A stretch of DNA of 42,448 bases, from contig NZ_JABGBO010000013.1 of NCBI RefSeq assembly GCF_013133775.1, positions 1 to 42,448 on the forward strand, given 5' to 3'. Below are positions 22,962-31,317 of this stretch, in pieces. Numbering within the stretch: position 1 is the stretch's first letter; each line of letters starts with the position of its first letter. This DNA is from Pelistega europaea. Its GTDB lineage: Bacteria > Pseudomonadota > Gammaproteobacteria > Burkholderiales > Burkholderiaceae_B. The translations under genes were made by a program, and so were the position numbers. The notes beneath the pieces are model-generated. The model had not been told where the DNA came from. It searched no databases and saw only the letters and a program-made list of their open reading frames with translations.

Positions 22962-24076
22962 GCCATTTCTCCCTGAGCATTGTTGTTTTTACGTGACTGA
23001 ATTAAACCAGCCAATCCTTGTTTCAAGAAAATCGTCACAACGATAAACAAGGCTCCTAACATAAACAACCAAATATCTGGGAATGCCACTGTTAACACGC
23101 TCTTAGCATAGTTCACCACAAAAGCACCAATAACAGCCCCATATAAAGTAGCACGACCACCCAATGCTACCCAGATAATAATTTCAATCGAGTTAATAGG
23201 ATCAAATTCACTTGGATTAATAATACCAACTTGTGGGACATATAAAGCACCAGCCACCCCTGCAATCATCGCTGAAAGCACAAATATGATGAGTTTAATA
23301 TGCTCAACTTTAAATCCTACAAACCGTGTTCTCATCTCAGCATCTCTTACTGCAACGACTAACTTACCAAGACGTGAATATAGAATGCTGCGCAAGAAAA
23401 CATAAGTTGCTAACACCGTAATACCACTTAAAACAAATAGGGTTACTCTGGTACTATCAGCTTGCAAAGAAAAGCCTAAAATATCCTTGAAATCAGTCAA
23501 ACCGTTATTACCACCAAAACCCATTTCATTACGATAAAAAGCAAGTGATAGTGCAAAAGTTACTGCCTGAGTAATGATTGAAAGGTAGACTCCCGATACT
23601 CGTGAACGGAAGCATAACCAACCAAAGACTAGAGCTAGCAAACCAGGCACAAGCAATGGCATAAATAGTAGCCACGCTACTGTATCACTACCTTGCCAAA
23701 ACCACGGAAGGTGATCCCAATTGAGGAACACCATAAAATCAGGTAATTGGCTATTGCCATAGCTACCTCTTGCCCCAATTTCACGAGTGAGATACATACC
23801 CATAGCATAACCACCTAAAGCAAAAAATGCTCCATGACCCAAACTTAAAATACCTAAATATCCCCAGCACAAATCAATAGATAAAGCCAATAAAGCATAG
23901 GCTAAATATTTACCCAATAAAGTCACTGTGTAAGTAGAAACATGTAAACTACTAGATACAGGGATAAATAGATTTCCTATAGGTACTAAAATCAACAGGG
24001 CGATGATAAAGGCCAGCGTAATTTTGCCTAGTAGGGGTTCGCCTTTAAAAAACTTAAGGATAATGGAGTTACTCAT
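22958..24076 (-). CDS. urtC: Urea ABC transporter permease UrtC
   Basis: LivM-type inner-membrane permease of 372 residues with about ten hydrophobic segments. The N-terminal lines LALSIDLCWGYLGILSLGHG and FFALGGYAMGMYL are family hallmarks. Start overlaps urtB by 4 bp and its end overlaps urtD by 4 bp, so the three are tightly coupled. Confidence 0.93.
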   Translation of the reverse strand: MSNSIILKFFKGEPLLGKITLAFIIALLILVPIGNLFIPVSSSLHVSTYTVTLLGKYLAYALLALSIDLCWGYLGILSLGHGAFFALGGYAMGMYLTREIGARGSYGNSQLPDFMVFLNWDHLPWFWQGSDTVAWLLFMPLLVPGLLALVFGWLCFRSRVSGVYLSIITQAVTFALSLAFYRNEMGFGGNNGLTDFKDILGFSLQADSTRVTLFVLSGITVLATYVFLRSILYSRLGKLVVAVRDAEMRTRFVGFKVEHIKLIIFVLSAMIAGVAGALYVPQVGIINPSEFDPINSIEIIIWVALGGRATLYGAVIGAFVVNYAKSVLTVAFPDIWLFMLGALFIVVTIFLKQGLAGLIQSRKNNNAQGEMA

Positions 24077-25704
24077 TCTACTGCCCTGCCTTTTTGTGGG
24101 AATAAACCACGTGAATATTTCTGGATAAAGAGTACGATAAGAACCAAGACTAATGCTTTGGCAAGCACTGCACCAAATGCAGGTTCCATAAATTTATTAA
24201 TAATTCCTAGTCCCAAACCAGAAAAGAAAGTACCCCATAGATTACCGACCCCACCAGTCACTACTACCATAAAAGAATCGACAATATATTGTTGACCCAA
24301 GTTAGGTCCTACATTAGTTAATTGCGATAAGGCAACCCCAGCTAATCCTGCCACACCTGAACCTAGTCCAAAAGTAAGCATATCAACTTTTCTATCATTA
24401 ATTCCCATCGCTTTTGCCATGGCTCTGTTTTGGGAAATAGCGCTGACTTCTAAACCAATACGCGTTCTTTTCATAATTTGTAGCAATGCAAAAAAACACA
24501 CTAAACAGAAGACAAAAATATAAACACGATTGAGGGTAATGGAAAGATTAGGCATAATCACCCATTCGCCTCGCATAAACTCTGGTGTTTGCACAAGACG
24601 ATTGAGAGGAGAAAAAATCGTCCTTACGGCTTGTTGGAGAATTAAACTAACACCAAATGTAGCTAACAAAGTTTCCAAAGGTCGTCCATATAAATGACGC
24701 ACAATTAAAGACTCAATCAAAATGCCTACAAAAGCACTCACTAAGAAAGCAACTGGCAATGATACAAATAATGATGCAGTAATATCATTGGGCATGAGCT
24801 GTTGAATCACATAAGTGGTATAAGCTCCTAACATCATCAGCTCTCCATGTGCCATATTAATGACACCCATCACACCGAAAGTAATGGCTAAACCAATAGC
24901 TGTGAGAATCAGAATAGATCCCAAACTCAAACCGTAACTTAAAGTTTGTACACCATCAATAAACAATAATTTATTCTTAATGCTACTAATCGCTTGATTC
25001 GCCTGATCTTGTAAGTTTTCTGTAGGTGCTTTTTGTGCATAATCTTGCAATAAACTTAAATCTTCAGGAAGTGTACTTTGCGCTAGCACTGCAATTGCAG
25101 CACTATGACGGCTGCTATCATCTTGTCTAAGATCAACACGAGCAACAAACAAATGCATCAACTCTTGGATGGACTTATCCTTTTCTTGGGTTAGGGCTTT
25201 TTTTACATTATCAATTTGTGTCACATCATTAGTTCTTAAGATTTGCTGCATGGCTGCTATACGTTGGTTTTTACTTCCATGCGTCAACTGATACTGTGCC
25301 TGATAATTACGTAACCATGAGCGAATACTATTATTGATGACCACCTTTTTCGCTTGCGAGGGTAATTTATTAAGCTGTTGTGGTTGAAGTACTTGCTGGT
25401 ATAGATTGCTTTCACTTGCACTACGCACATAATAGTCCTGCTCATCTACAAATAAACGACCATCTAGTAACGCTAGCAAAATATCATGTGCTTTTTCATC
25501 TTGTATATTAGCGATTTTTTCTACCGCTTGTTTTTTCTGAGCAAAATTATTACCACGAAGAATAGAAACTTGTTGAGTCAAGCTTGTGTCGGACTCAGAA
25601 ATAGTATCTGCTTTTGCTAAGCCTATCGTTATCAGCCACAATGAGACCAAAACAAAAAGAAAAAAACTACGAAAAGCAGAATAAGAACTGGAACTTGCCA
25701 TCAT
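24073..25704 (-). CDS. urtB: Urea ABC transporter permease UrtB with periplasmic domain
   Basis: LivH-type permease. The 543-residue product has a signal-like first hydrophobic segment, then about 220 residues of helical extracytoplasmic sequence, then a permease domain from about residue 250 (FGVMGVINMAHGELMMLGAY). The long N-terminal extension is normal for UrtB and absent from amino-acid LivH. The frame begins ATG-ATG; GAGGGA is a little close to the first Met and better spaced for the second at 25701, so either start is possible. Confidence 0.92.
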   Translation of the reverse strand: MMASSSSYSAFRSFFLFVLVSLWLITIGLAKADTISESDTSLTQQVSILRGNNFAQKKQAVEKIANIQDEKAHDILLALLDGRLFVDEQDYYVRSASESNLYQQVLQPQQLNKLPSQAKKVVINNSIRSWLRNYQAQYQLTHGSKNQRIAAMQQILRTNDVTQIDNVKKALTQEKDKSIQELMHLFVARVDLRQDDSSRHSAAIAVLAQSTLPEDLSLLQDYAQKAPTENLQDQANQAISSIKNKLLFIDGVQTLSYGLSLGSILILTAIGLAITFGVMGVINMAHGELMMLGAYTTYVIQQLMPNDITASLFVSLPVAFLVSAFVGILIESLIVRHLYGRPLETLLATFGVSLILQQAVRTIFSPLNRLVQTPEFMRGEWVIMPNLSITLNRVYIFVFCLVCFFALLQIMKRTRIGLEVSAISQNRAMAKAMGINDRKVDMLTFGLGSGVAGLAGVALSQLTNVGPNLGQQYIVDSFMVVVTGGVGNLWGTFFSGLGLGIINKFMEPAFGAVLAKALVLVLIVLFIQKYSRGLFPQKGRAVE

Positions 25705-25731
25705 GCTTCCCTCAAATGCGTTGGCAGGAAT

Positions 25732-25768
25732 CCCATCTACCTAATATATCAACAAATAAGTAGATGGG
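25732..25768. terminator. Stem-loop between urtA and urtB
   Basis: Perfect 9-bp arms CCCATCTAC (25732-25740) and GTAGATGGG (25760-25768). It lies 17 bp past the urtA stop. On the minus strand no U tract follows, so it may protect the abundant urtA message or act as a partial attenuator; on the plus strand AGTTTTTATTT follows. Confidence 0.6.
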
Positions 25769-25784
25769 AGTTTTTATTTAATAA

Positions 25785-27062
25785 TTATTTTTGGCTAGTG
25801 CATTTTTTAGCCACTTTATCGTAAGCACCACAATTAATCGGGTCTGTCCAATCTGCAATTAAATTCTTAGACTCTGGTAGATAAGGAGACCATGCCTCAC
25901 CATCTACCAAACCTGTTTGCTCTACAATCGCAAACTGACCATCATCTTGGATTTCGCCAATTAACACAGGTTTAGAAATATCATGGCTAGGAAGCATTTT
26001 TGCTACACCACCGCTAAGATTTGGTACTTCTACACCAATAATAGCTTTTTCAACTTTGTTAGGCTCTGTTGTACCTGCCTTTTCAACTGCTTTTACCCAC
26101 ATATTAAAGCCAATATAAGTTGCTTCCATTGGGTCATTAGTCACCGCCTTATCATCTTTCTTAAAGGCTTTCCAGTCTGCGATGAATTTTTGGTTTTCTG
26201 GAGTATCTACACTTTGGAAATAGTTCCATGCAGCCAAATGCCCAACAAGCGGTTTAGTATCCACCCCTTGCAACTCTTGCTCACCAACAGAGAAAGCAAT
26301 CACAGGCAATTGTTCTGGAGTGACATTTTGGTTAGCTAACTCTTTGTAAAAAGGTACGTTGGCATCACCATTGATAGTAGAAACAATAGCAGTTTTCTTA
26401 CCCTCTCCTGCGAATTTTTTCACATCAGCCACAATAGACTGCCAGTCAGAGAAACTAAATGGCGTGTAATTCACCATAATGTCTTCTTTCTTAATTCCCT
26501 TGGAAAGGAGATAAGCTTCTAATAACTTATTAGTAGTACGAGGATATACATAATCTGTACCTAACAGAGCAAACCGTTGAATCCCTTGTTTCAATAGATA
26601 ATCTACTGCTGGAATTGCTTGTTGGTTTGGAGTGGCACCTGTATAGAAAATGTTTTTGGAAGACTCTTGACCTTCCCATTGCACAGGGTAGAACAGTAGC
26701 CCATTTAACTCTTCATAAACAGGTAACACTGATTTACGAGATACTGAAGTCCAACAACCAAAAGTTACTGCTACCTTATCTTTGGCTAACAATTCACGAG
26801 CTTTTTCCGCAAAAAGAGGCCAGTTAGAAGCTGGGTCTACAACTACAGGTTCAAGTTTTTTACCTAATAATCCCCCTTTTTTATTCTGTTCATCAATTAA
26901 CATTAAAACAGTATCTTTTAATGCAGACTCTGAAATTGCCATACTCCCTGACAATGAATGTAAAACACCCACTTTAATAGTATCTTCTGCTGCAACAGCA
27001 GACAGTGATGTCGAAATTAATGCACTACAAACAAGTGTTTTTAACCAAGATAGCTTTTTCAC
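25785..27062 (-). CDS. urtA: Urea ABC transporter substrate-binding protein UrtA
   Basis: Periplasmic urea-binding protein of the amide/urea type-1 binding family. The 425-residue frame begins MKKLSWLKTLVCSALISTSL with cleavage likely after AVAA. Mature sequence DTIKVGVLHSLSGSMAISE and the WEGQESSKNIFYTGATPNQQ block are characteristic. The first codon is GTG at 27062 with a strong AGGAG 7 bases upstream. First gene of the urt-ure cluster and probably the best expressed. Confidence 0.94.
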   Translation of the reverse strand: MKKLSWLKTLVCSALISTSLSAVAAEDTIKVGVLHSLSGSMAISESALKDTVLMLIDEQNKKGGLLGKKLEPVVVDPASNWPLFAEKARELLAKDKVAVTFGCWTSVSRKSVLPVYEELNGLLFYPVQWEGQESSKNIFYTGATPNQQAIPAVDYLLKQGIQRFALLGTDYVYPRTTNKLLEAYLLSKGIKKEDIMVNYTPFSFSDWQSIVADVKKFAGEGKKTAIVSTINGDANVPFYKELANQNVTPEQLPVIAFSVGEQELQGVDTKPLVGHLAAWNYFQSVDTPENQKFIADWKAFKKDDKAVTNDPMEATYIGFNMWVKAVEKAGTTEPNKVEKAIIGVEVPNLSGGVAKMLPSHDISKPVLIGEIQDDGQFAIVEQTGLVDGEAWSPYLPESKNLIADWTDPINCGAYDKVAKKCTSQK

Positions 27063-27503
27063 AACTTTCTCCTAGATTATTCATAACCATTTGATTTATA
27101 TGTCATTTTTTAAAAAACCAACATGACATAACGGGAATCATTCTATGGTAAAAATGTTCCATAACGCAAACTTGTTTGCTCAATGCACCAAGTCATTTCA
27201 GGAATTATTTTTAACGGTGCAAACTTTTTGAGAAATGTTATTTTTGGTGCAAAAAATGACTATTTTTAGTGCGTTAATTGCAAAGCCTAAAATTTTGTCA
27301 TCTAAGGCATCTCCTTAAAAGGGGATTTTTTGACAAAAAACAGCTTTTTACGTACATTTCTACACAAGTAAATTTCGTATATTTGCTGTTTTTTCAACTT
27401 TATAAAAACTTGACATATAAGAATTACTTATTTAGATAAACGTTTATTGTTCGCTATTGGACTCATCAAATTAAACTGTTCATGTTATGGAGTGCCATCA
27501 CTG
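27063..27503. promoter_or_regulatory. Divergent control region between urtA and the nickel importer
   Basis: This 440-bp region has no supported gene. It carries TGACATA half-sites at 27099-27105 (minus), 27124-27130 (plus) and 27411-27417 (plus). The first two form the inverted pair ATGTCA-N18-TGACAT in front of urtA. GGTGCAA occurs at 27216 and again exactly 30 bp later at 27246, with AGTGC at 27268 and TGCACC at 27184. No sigma-54 -24/-12 pair was found by eye on either strand. The TGACATA sites may bind a shared nickel or nitrogen regulator; that is inference. Confidence 0.5.
27410..27438 (+). promoter_or_regulatory. Candidate sigma-70 promoter for nik genes
   Basis: Perfect -35 TTGACA at 27410-27415, 17-bp spacer, weak -10 TAGATA at 27433-27438. 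The TGACATATAA overlapping the -35 also occurs inverted at 27096-27105 in front of urtA. A regulator bound there would block or recruit polymerase at both promoters. Confidence 0.5.
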
Positions 27504-28187
27504 ATGAAAAAATATCTTCTTGCTCTGGGATTATTAAGTACAGCAACCCTAGCTTCTGCCCACAACATTTGGGTAGAGAGTGTTCCTTCTCAACAAAATC
27601 AATATGTGGTGAAGTTTGGACATGAAACCACAGAGAGCTACCCTGAGAATAAACTCAAAAAAGTACAATACCTCAATCAAGGAGGTGAATTAAAATCGGT
27701 TAATGTGTTTTTTTCCAAAGGAGAAGCGTATTTTACTGTTAATGATGCCAATATAATTTTTGTAGAATTCAATAACGGTATTTGGTCTAAACTTCCTAAC
27801 GGTAAATATGTAGAAAAGACTAAACAACAAGAACCCAGCGCCGTAAGCAGTACCAATCCTATAAAGTACGGTAAAGCGATTTTGAAATGGAATGAGCAGG
27901 CTTTTAAGCCACATCAGCAGGCTTATGAAATCATACCTCTTACCCAACCTAAAGTAGGTGAACCTTTACAAGTACTAGTATTACATGACGGAAAACCCAT
28001 ATCAGGGGCTAAAGTTTCTGTCTCAGAAGATATGCCTGCTCAACTAAGCGATGACAAGGGTGTCGCCTTATTTAATCAAGTAAAATTGGGTGAAAATCGC
28101 ATATGGGCTGGTTTTGAAGAAAAATCGACATCTCCCAATTATGATAAAAAAAGCATTGAATATCTATTAACCTTTACTGTGAAATAA
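27504..28187 (+). CDS. nikK: NikK-type periplasmic component of nickel importer (DUF4198)
   Basis: A 227-residue secreted protein. A signal peptide spans residues 1-19 (MKKYLLALGLLSTATLASA) and the mature N-terminus is HNIWVES, with histidine first, as in the DUF4198/NikK family where it may bind nickel. A C-terminal Ig-like segment follows (GKPISGAKVSVSEDMPAQLS). The ATG at 27504 is chosen over an upstream TTG because it begins the signal peptide; GGAG lies about 11 bases before it. First gene of a five-gene transporter operon divergent from urtA; the assignment rests on context plus the signal-His arrangement. Confidence 0.82.
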   Translation: MKKYLLALGLLSTATLASAHNIWVESVPSQQNQYVVKFGHETTESYPENKLKKVQYLNQGGELKSVNVFFSKGEAYFTVNDANIIFVEFNNGIWSKLPNGKYVEKTKQQEPSAVSSTNPIKYGKAILKWNEQAFKPHQQAYEIIPLTQPKVGEPLQVLVLHDGKPISGAKVSVSEDMPAQLSDDKGVALFNQVKLGENRIWAGFEEKSTSPNYDKKSIEYLLTFTVK

Positions 28188-28672
28188 TGTTGCGCTACTT
28201 TATCTTTGTCATTGCTTCACTCTTCTCTTCTAGTATATATGCTCATAGTTTGCATATCTTTGCCCAATATGATGGTAATACGGTGACAGGCAAAGCTTAC
28301 TACTCTGATATGACTCCTGCCGCAGAAACCTACCTGGAAATTATTAAGAATCACCAGGACAAACCAGTCATTGAAGGCAAAACAGATCAACAAGGAAAGT
28401 TCTCTTATACTCTTACTGATGGACATATAGTGGAAGTCATTGTTGAAGGAGAGGAAGGCCATAGAGCATCCACCATTGCTGATAAAATAACTCCAGACAG
28501 TAATTCAAGCACAGGATTGGCACTTGTTCGCGAAGATATTGCTCAGTTGCGCGATAAAATGTTTATTCGCGATATTTTAGGTGGTGTAGGTTATATTCTG
28601 GGGATTGTAGGATTATGGGCTTTATGGCAAGCACGTCGTTTAAATAAATCCTCTACTCGTATCAACAAATAA
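28187..28672 (+). CDS. nikL: NikL-type small component of nickel ECF importer
   Basis: A 161-residue protein with a signal peptide ending YAHS (mature N-terminus again His), a periplasmic beta-rich domain and a C-terminal membrane helix (residues about 131-150, ILGGVGYILGIVGLWALWQA). This layout matches NikL/CbiN-like partners of NikM. The ATG overlaps the nikK stop as TAATG, giving coupled translation. Confidence 0.78.
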   Translation: MLRYFIFVIASLFSSSIYAHSLHIFAQYDGNTVTGKAYYSDMTPAAETYLEIIKNHQDKPVIEGKTDQQGKFSYTLTDGHIVEVIVEGEEGHRASTIADKITPDSNSSTGLALVREDIAQLRDKMFIRDILGGVGYILGIVGLWALWQARRLNKSSTRINK

Positions 28673-28701
28673 AATCATTATGCTTTAGCAGAGATTTCGT
28701 T

Positions 28702-29313
28702 ATGCACTTATCTGAAGGTGTTTTAAGCCCAAGTACTCTTGTTATCGGTTATGCTGTGGCTATCATGGGTATTACTGTGGGGCTACGCAAAATGGATAAT
28801 GCCAAATTACCTTTTGTCGCCCTATTTTCAGCAAGTTTTTTTGTTGCTAGTACTATTCATATCCCTGTAGGGATTAGTAGTGTACATCTCATACTCAATG
28901 GTATAGCAGGTCTATTTCTGGGATGGTCAGTATTCCCAGCCTTTTTAATTGCTTTAATTTTGCAGTTATTGCTATTTGCTTTCGGAGGTTTTTCAGTTCT
29001 AGGGGTCAATTTATGTATTATGGCACTACCTGCTATAGTGGTACATATTTTGCTGACCCCCTATATTCAACGGCAGCAAACCCGTTATTCTCTGATTATC
29101 ATAGGTACTCTCGCTGGTATTATCGGAGTAGCTGGATCCGCACTTATAGCTGCTATTTTTTTAAGCATGGAGGGAGGGAAAACCTATCTCGATTTGATTT
29201 GGCTTTTGCTCATCTCTCATATCCCCGTATTCATTATTGATCCATTAATTAGTATCGGTATTTTGTTAGCTTTAGCAAAAATGCGCCCACAAATTTTTCA
29301 TGAAGTTAAATAG
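28702..29313 (+). CDS. nikM: Nickel/cobalt-specific S component NikM (CbiM family)
   Basis: Substrate-binding membrane protein of an energy-coupling-factor importer. The N-terminus MHLSEGVLS carries His2, the metal ligand of the family that must follow Met directly, which fixes the start. Six or so membrane segments follow, with HIPVGISSVHLILNGIAGL and the second conserved His-containing block. Nickel rather than cobalt is inferred from the adjacent urease cluster and the absence of cobalamin genes. Ends 14 bp inside nikQ. Confidence 0.88.
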   Translation: MHLSEGVLSPSTLVIGYAVAIMGITVGLRKMDNAKLPFVALFSASFFVASTIHIPVGISSVHLILNGIAGLFLGWSVFPAFLIALILQLLLFAFGGFSVLGVNLCIMALPAIVVHILLTPYIQRQQTRYSLIIIGTLAGIIGVAGSALIAAIFLSMEGGKTYLDLIWLLLISHIPVFIIDPLISIGILLALAKMRPQIFHEVK

Positions 29314-29914
29314 TCTTTATCAAGTCCATTATCGTCTTATCTACGCAACCTTATGGGGATTCGGAATAAGTTTCATAACATATATACCCTGGTTATGCTG
29401 GCTTAATATTATTGCTACGCTGGTATTTATCGGTTTGCTTAAATCTAACCATAAGTCTGTAAAGAGTTATGCAAAAAGATGGGGTAAATTCACATTATTC
29501 TACTTAGCCATTTTTGCGATGCTTAGCTGGCATATCACTGCGTATGGCGTGCAATTTTATGATGTAGGATTCGCACTCGCTAAAATCATCGTTCTGCGTA
29601 TGAATCTACTATTATTTTCCCTATGGATACTATTATTTAATGTCAATGAATTGTTGTTATTACAAGGTATTCTTCGACTTCCTATTCCTCTCAAACTAAA
29701 ACGCTTGTTTATTCTTACTATACGCTATATTGTGGTATTAAGTGAGCTTAATCATGCCATGGATAGAGCGATGAAAGCCCGGGGGTTTCAAGCCTCCTGT
29801 AATAAACGCACTTTATCTGTTTTTTCTCAGAAAATAGCCTTACTTCTTATCCATGCCTTGGATAAAATAGAAAAAAGCCAGATTGCACTGAAGGCTAGGG
29901 GATTTAAACTTTAA
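29300..29914 (+). CDS. nikQ: ECF transporter T component NikQ (CbiQ family)
   Basis: The 204-residue membrane coupling protein has four to five hydrophobic segments and two ARG motifs in coupling helices (MKARGFQ near residue 159 and LKARGFKL at the C-terminus) that dock on the ATPase. The frame overlaps nikM by 14 bp and no independent ribosome site is obvious, so it is probably translated by coupling. Confidence 0.85.
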   Translation: MKLNSLYQVHYRLIYATLWGFGISFITYIPWLCWLNIIATLVFIGLLKSNHKSVKSYAKRWGKFTLFYLAIFAMLSWHITAYGVQFYDVGFALAKIIVLRMNLLLFSLWILLFNVNELLLLQGILRLPIPLKLKRLFILTIRYIVVLSELNHAMDRAMKARGFQASCNKRTLSVFSQKIALLLIHALDKIEKSQIALKARGFKL

Positions 29915-29930
29915 TTGAGTCAATTACAAT

Positions 29931-30593
29931 ATGACAGTTCTAGACGTTCGACAACTTTCTATCCATTACCATCAACATCCGGTTATTCACCAACTATCTT
30001 TCACTCTAGATGAACAACAGTGTTTATGCCTACGAGGAGAAATCGGATCTGGAAAAACCACGTTATTACTTAGTCTATTAGGCTTTGTCCCCATCACAAC
30101 TGGTTCAATTTATTGGTTTGGTAATCCCTACAAAAAAGAACAGGATTTTGTCACATTGCGTGGTAGTAAAGTGGGAATTTGTTTCCAAAACGCGTCAGAA
30201 CAACTGTTTGGCCCTACTGTGTTAGATGATGTAGCATTTGGACCACTAAACCAAGGATTAGCTAAAGAGCAGGCTTACCAAATAGCCCATGAACAACTTG
30301 CTCGTCTGGGAATAGCAACACTACAAAACCGTAGTGTTAATACTCTATCGGGAGGTGAACAGAATTTTACAGCAATCGCTGGAGCACTAGCTATGAAACC
30401 AGATGTGCTATTACTTGATGAACCAACCAATGGTTTAGATAGTAGAAATCGCGATAAACTTATGCAACTACTTAAAGAACTACAGTTACCACTTTTAATC
30501 ACCTCTCATGATGAATATTTTATTAAAAAAATGGCAGATGATTACATTTCATTAAAAAGACTCGATTATCCAGATACTGACAATCGAGTCTAA
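29931..30593 (+). CDS. nikO: ECF nickel importer ATP-binding protein NikO (CbiO family)
   Basis: Cytoplasmic ATPase of the importer. 220 residues with Walker A GEIGSGKTTLLLSLLG, the Q-loop region CFQNASEQLFGPTVLDDVAFG typical of CbiO, signature LSGGEQNF and Walker B VLLLDEPTNGLDSRNRD, then a switch His in ITSHDE. A single ATPase gene is present, so it probably works as a homodimer. Its stop lies 4 bp from the convergent barstar-like gene. Confidence 0.9.
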   Translation: MTVLDVRQLSIHYHQHPVIHQLSFTLDEQQCLCLRGEIGSGKTTLLLSLLGFVPITTGSIYWFGNPYKKEQDFVTLRGSKVGICFQNASEQLFGPTVLDDVAFGPLNQGLAKEQAYQIAHEQLARLGIATLQNRSVNTLSGGEQNFTAIAGALAMKPDVLLLDEPTNGLDSRNRDKLMQLLKELQLPLLITSHDEYFIKKMADDYISLKRLDYPDTDNRV

Positions 30594-30597
30594 TATT

Positions 30598-31065
30598 TTA
30601 CTCACCCATATCCACATATGAGCTAGGAGGACGACCTAAATCTGGAGCGCTATGCTTACCCACATGCTCCACAATATAAGACAGAATTTTCTTCTTATCT
30701 GCAGCATGAGACTGTGCTTCTTTAAGTACTTCCAGAACACCATAAGCGTCTTCTGTAAGGCTAGGATCACCTGAATGAAGCTCCTTAATCCACACCAGAT
30801 ATCCCACTCGCTGGTCTTCCATTGTTTCATTAAGACAGTCCAATAAAGCATCCATATCCTTGCCAAAGAAGACAGGATAATCTACCGCCTTAGCAAAAGC
30901 ACGCAATAAAGCAGATAAATTGCGTGCTTTAGAACAGTCTGCAACAAATACAGCCAGACCTAAAGCTCGTGCCTGATCCATCACCTCCTCTTCGCGAGAG
31001 AGTAACGCCTTGGGTAACTCTCCCCCTTGTGACAGCTCTTGTTCAATATTTATTTTCTTGCTCAT
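30598..31065 (-). CDS. Barstar-family protein (predicted RNase inhibitor), orphan
   Basis: A 155-residue cytoplasmic protein. The core ADCSKARNLSALLRAFAKAV then DYPVFFGKDMDALLDCLNE is the barstar fold signature: the first helix after a strand, then D-W/M-DALLDCL. The acidic face DMDALLDCLNE is where barstar grips barnase. No barnase-like gene is seen within the window, so the partner is unknown. The start at 31065 (MSKKINIEQ) is preferred over longer in-frame starts because the extra N-terminal residues look non-coding; no strong ribosome site precedes any of them. Convergent with nikO. Confidence 0.72.
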   Translation of the reverse strand: MSKKINIEQELSQGGELPKALLSREEEVMDQARALGLAVFVADCSKARNLSALLRAFAKAVDYPVFFGKDMDALLDCLNETMEDQRVGYLVWIKELHSGDPSLTEDAYGVLEVLKEAQSHAADKKKILSYIVEHVGKHSAPDLGRPPSSYVDMGE

Positions 31066-31258
31066 AACAATAACTACCATCTGATAATGCAAATTGACAG
31101 AGAATTTATATTGAGTTGGATTTTTCGTCAAGAGAAAAAATGTATCAAACCCATAATTCAACGATTTTATTGCTTTTCATACCACACTTACGATGCTAAA
31201 ACACAAAGAAAATGTTTTCAAAAAGAAAATATCCTCATAATACTGTTCTTAATATTTC

Positions 31259-31288
31259 AAAAGCCCTTGCTGAACAAACAACAAGGGC
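31259..31288 (-). terminator. Rho-independent terminator of maeB
   Basis: GCCCTTG (31263-31269) pairs with CAAGGGC (31282-31288). On the minus strand the stem is followed by TTTTG, about 30 bp past the maeB stop. The rest of the 250 bp between maeB and the barstar-like gene shows only AT-rich sequence. Confidence 0.7.
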
Positions 31289-31317
31289 ATGGATAAATTA
31301 AAGATAAAACTGTATTC

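Noticed and set aside
27063-27446. Sigma-54 promoter before urtA or nikK
   Set aside because: No GG-N10-GC pair in the right context was found on either strand.
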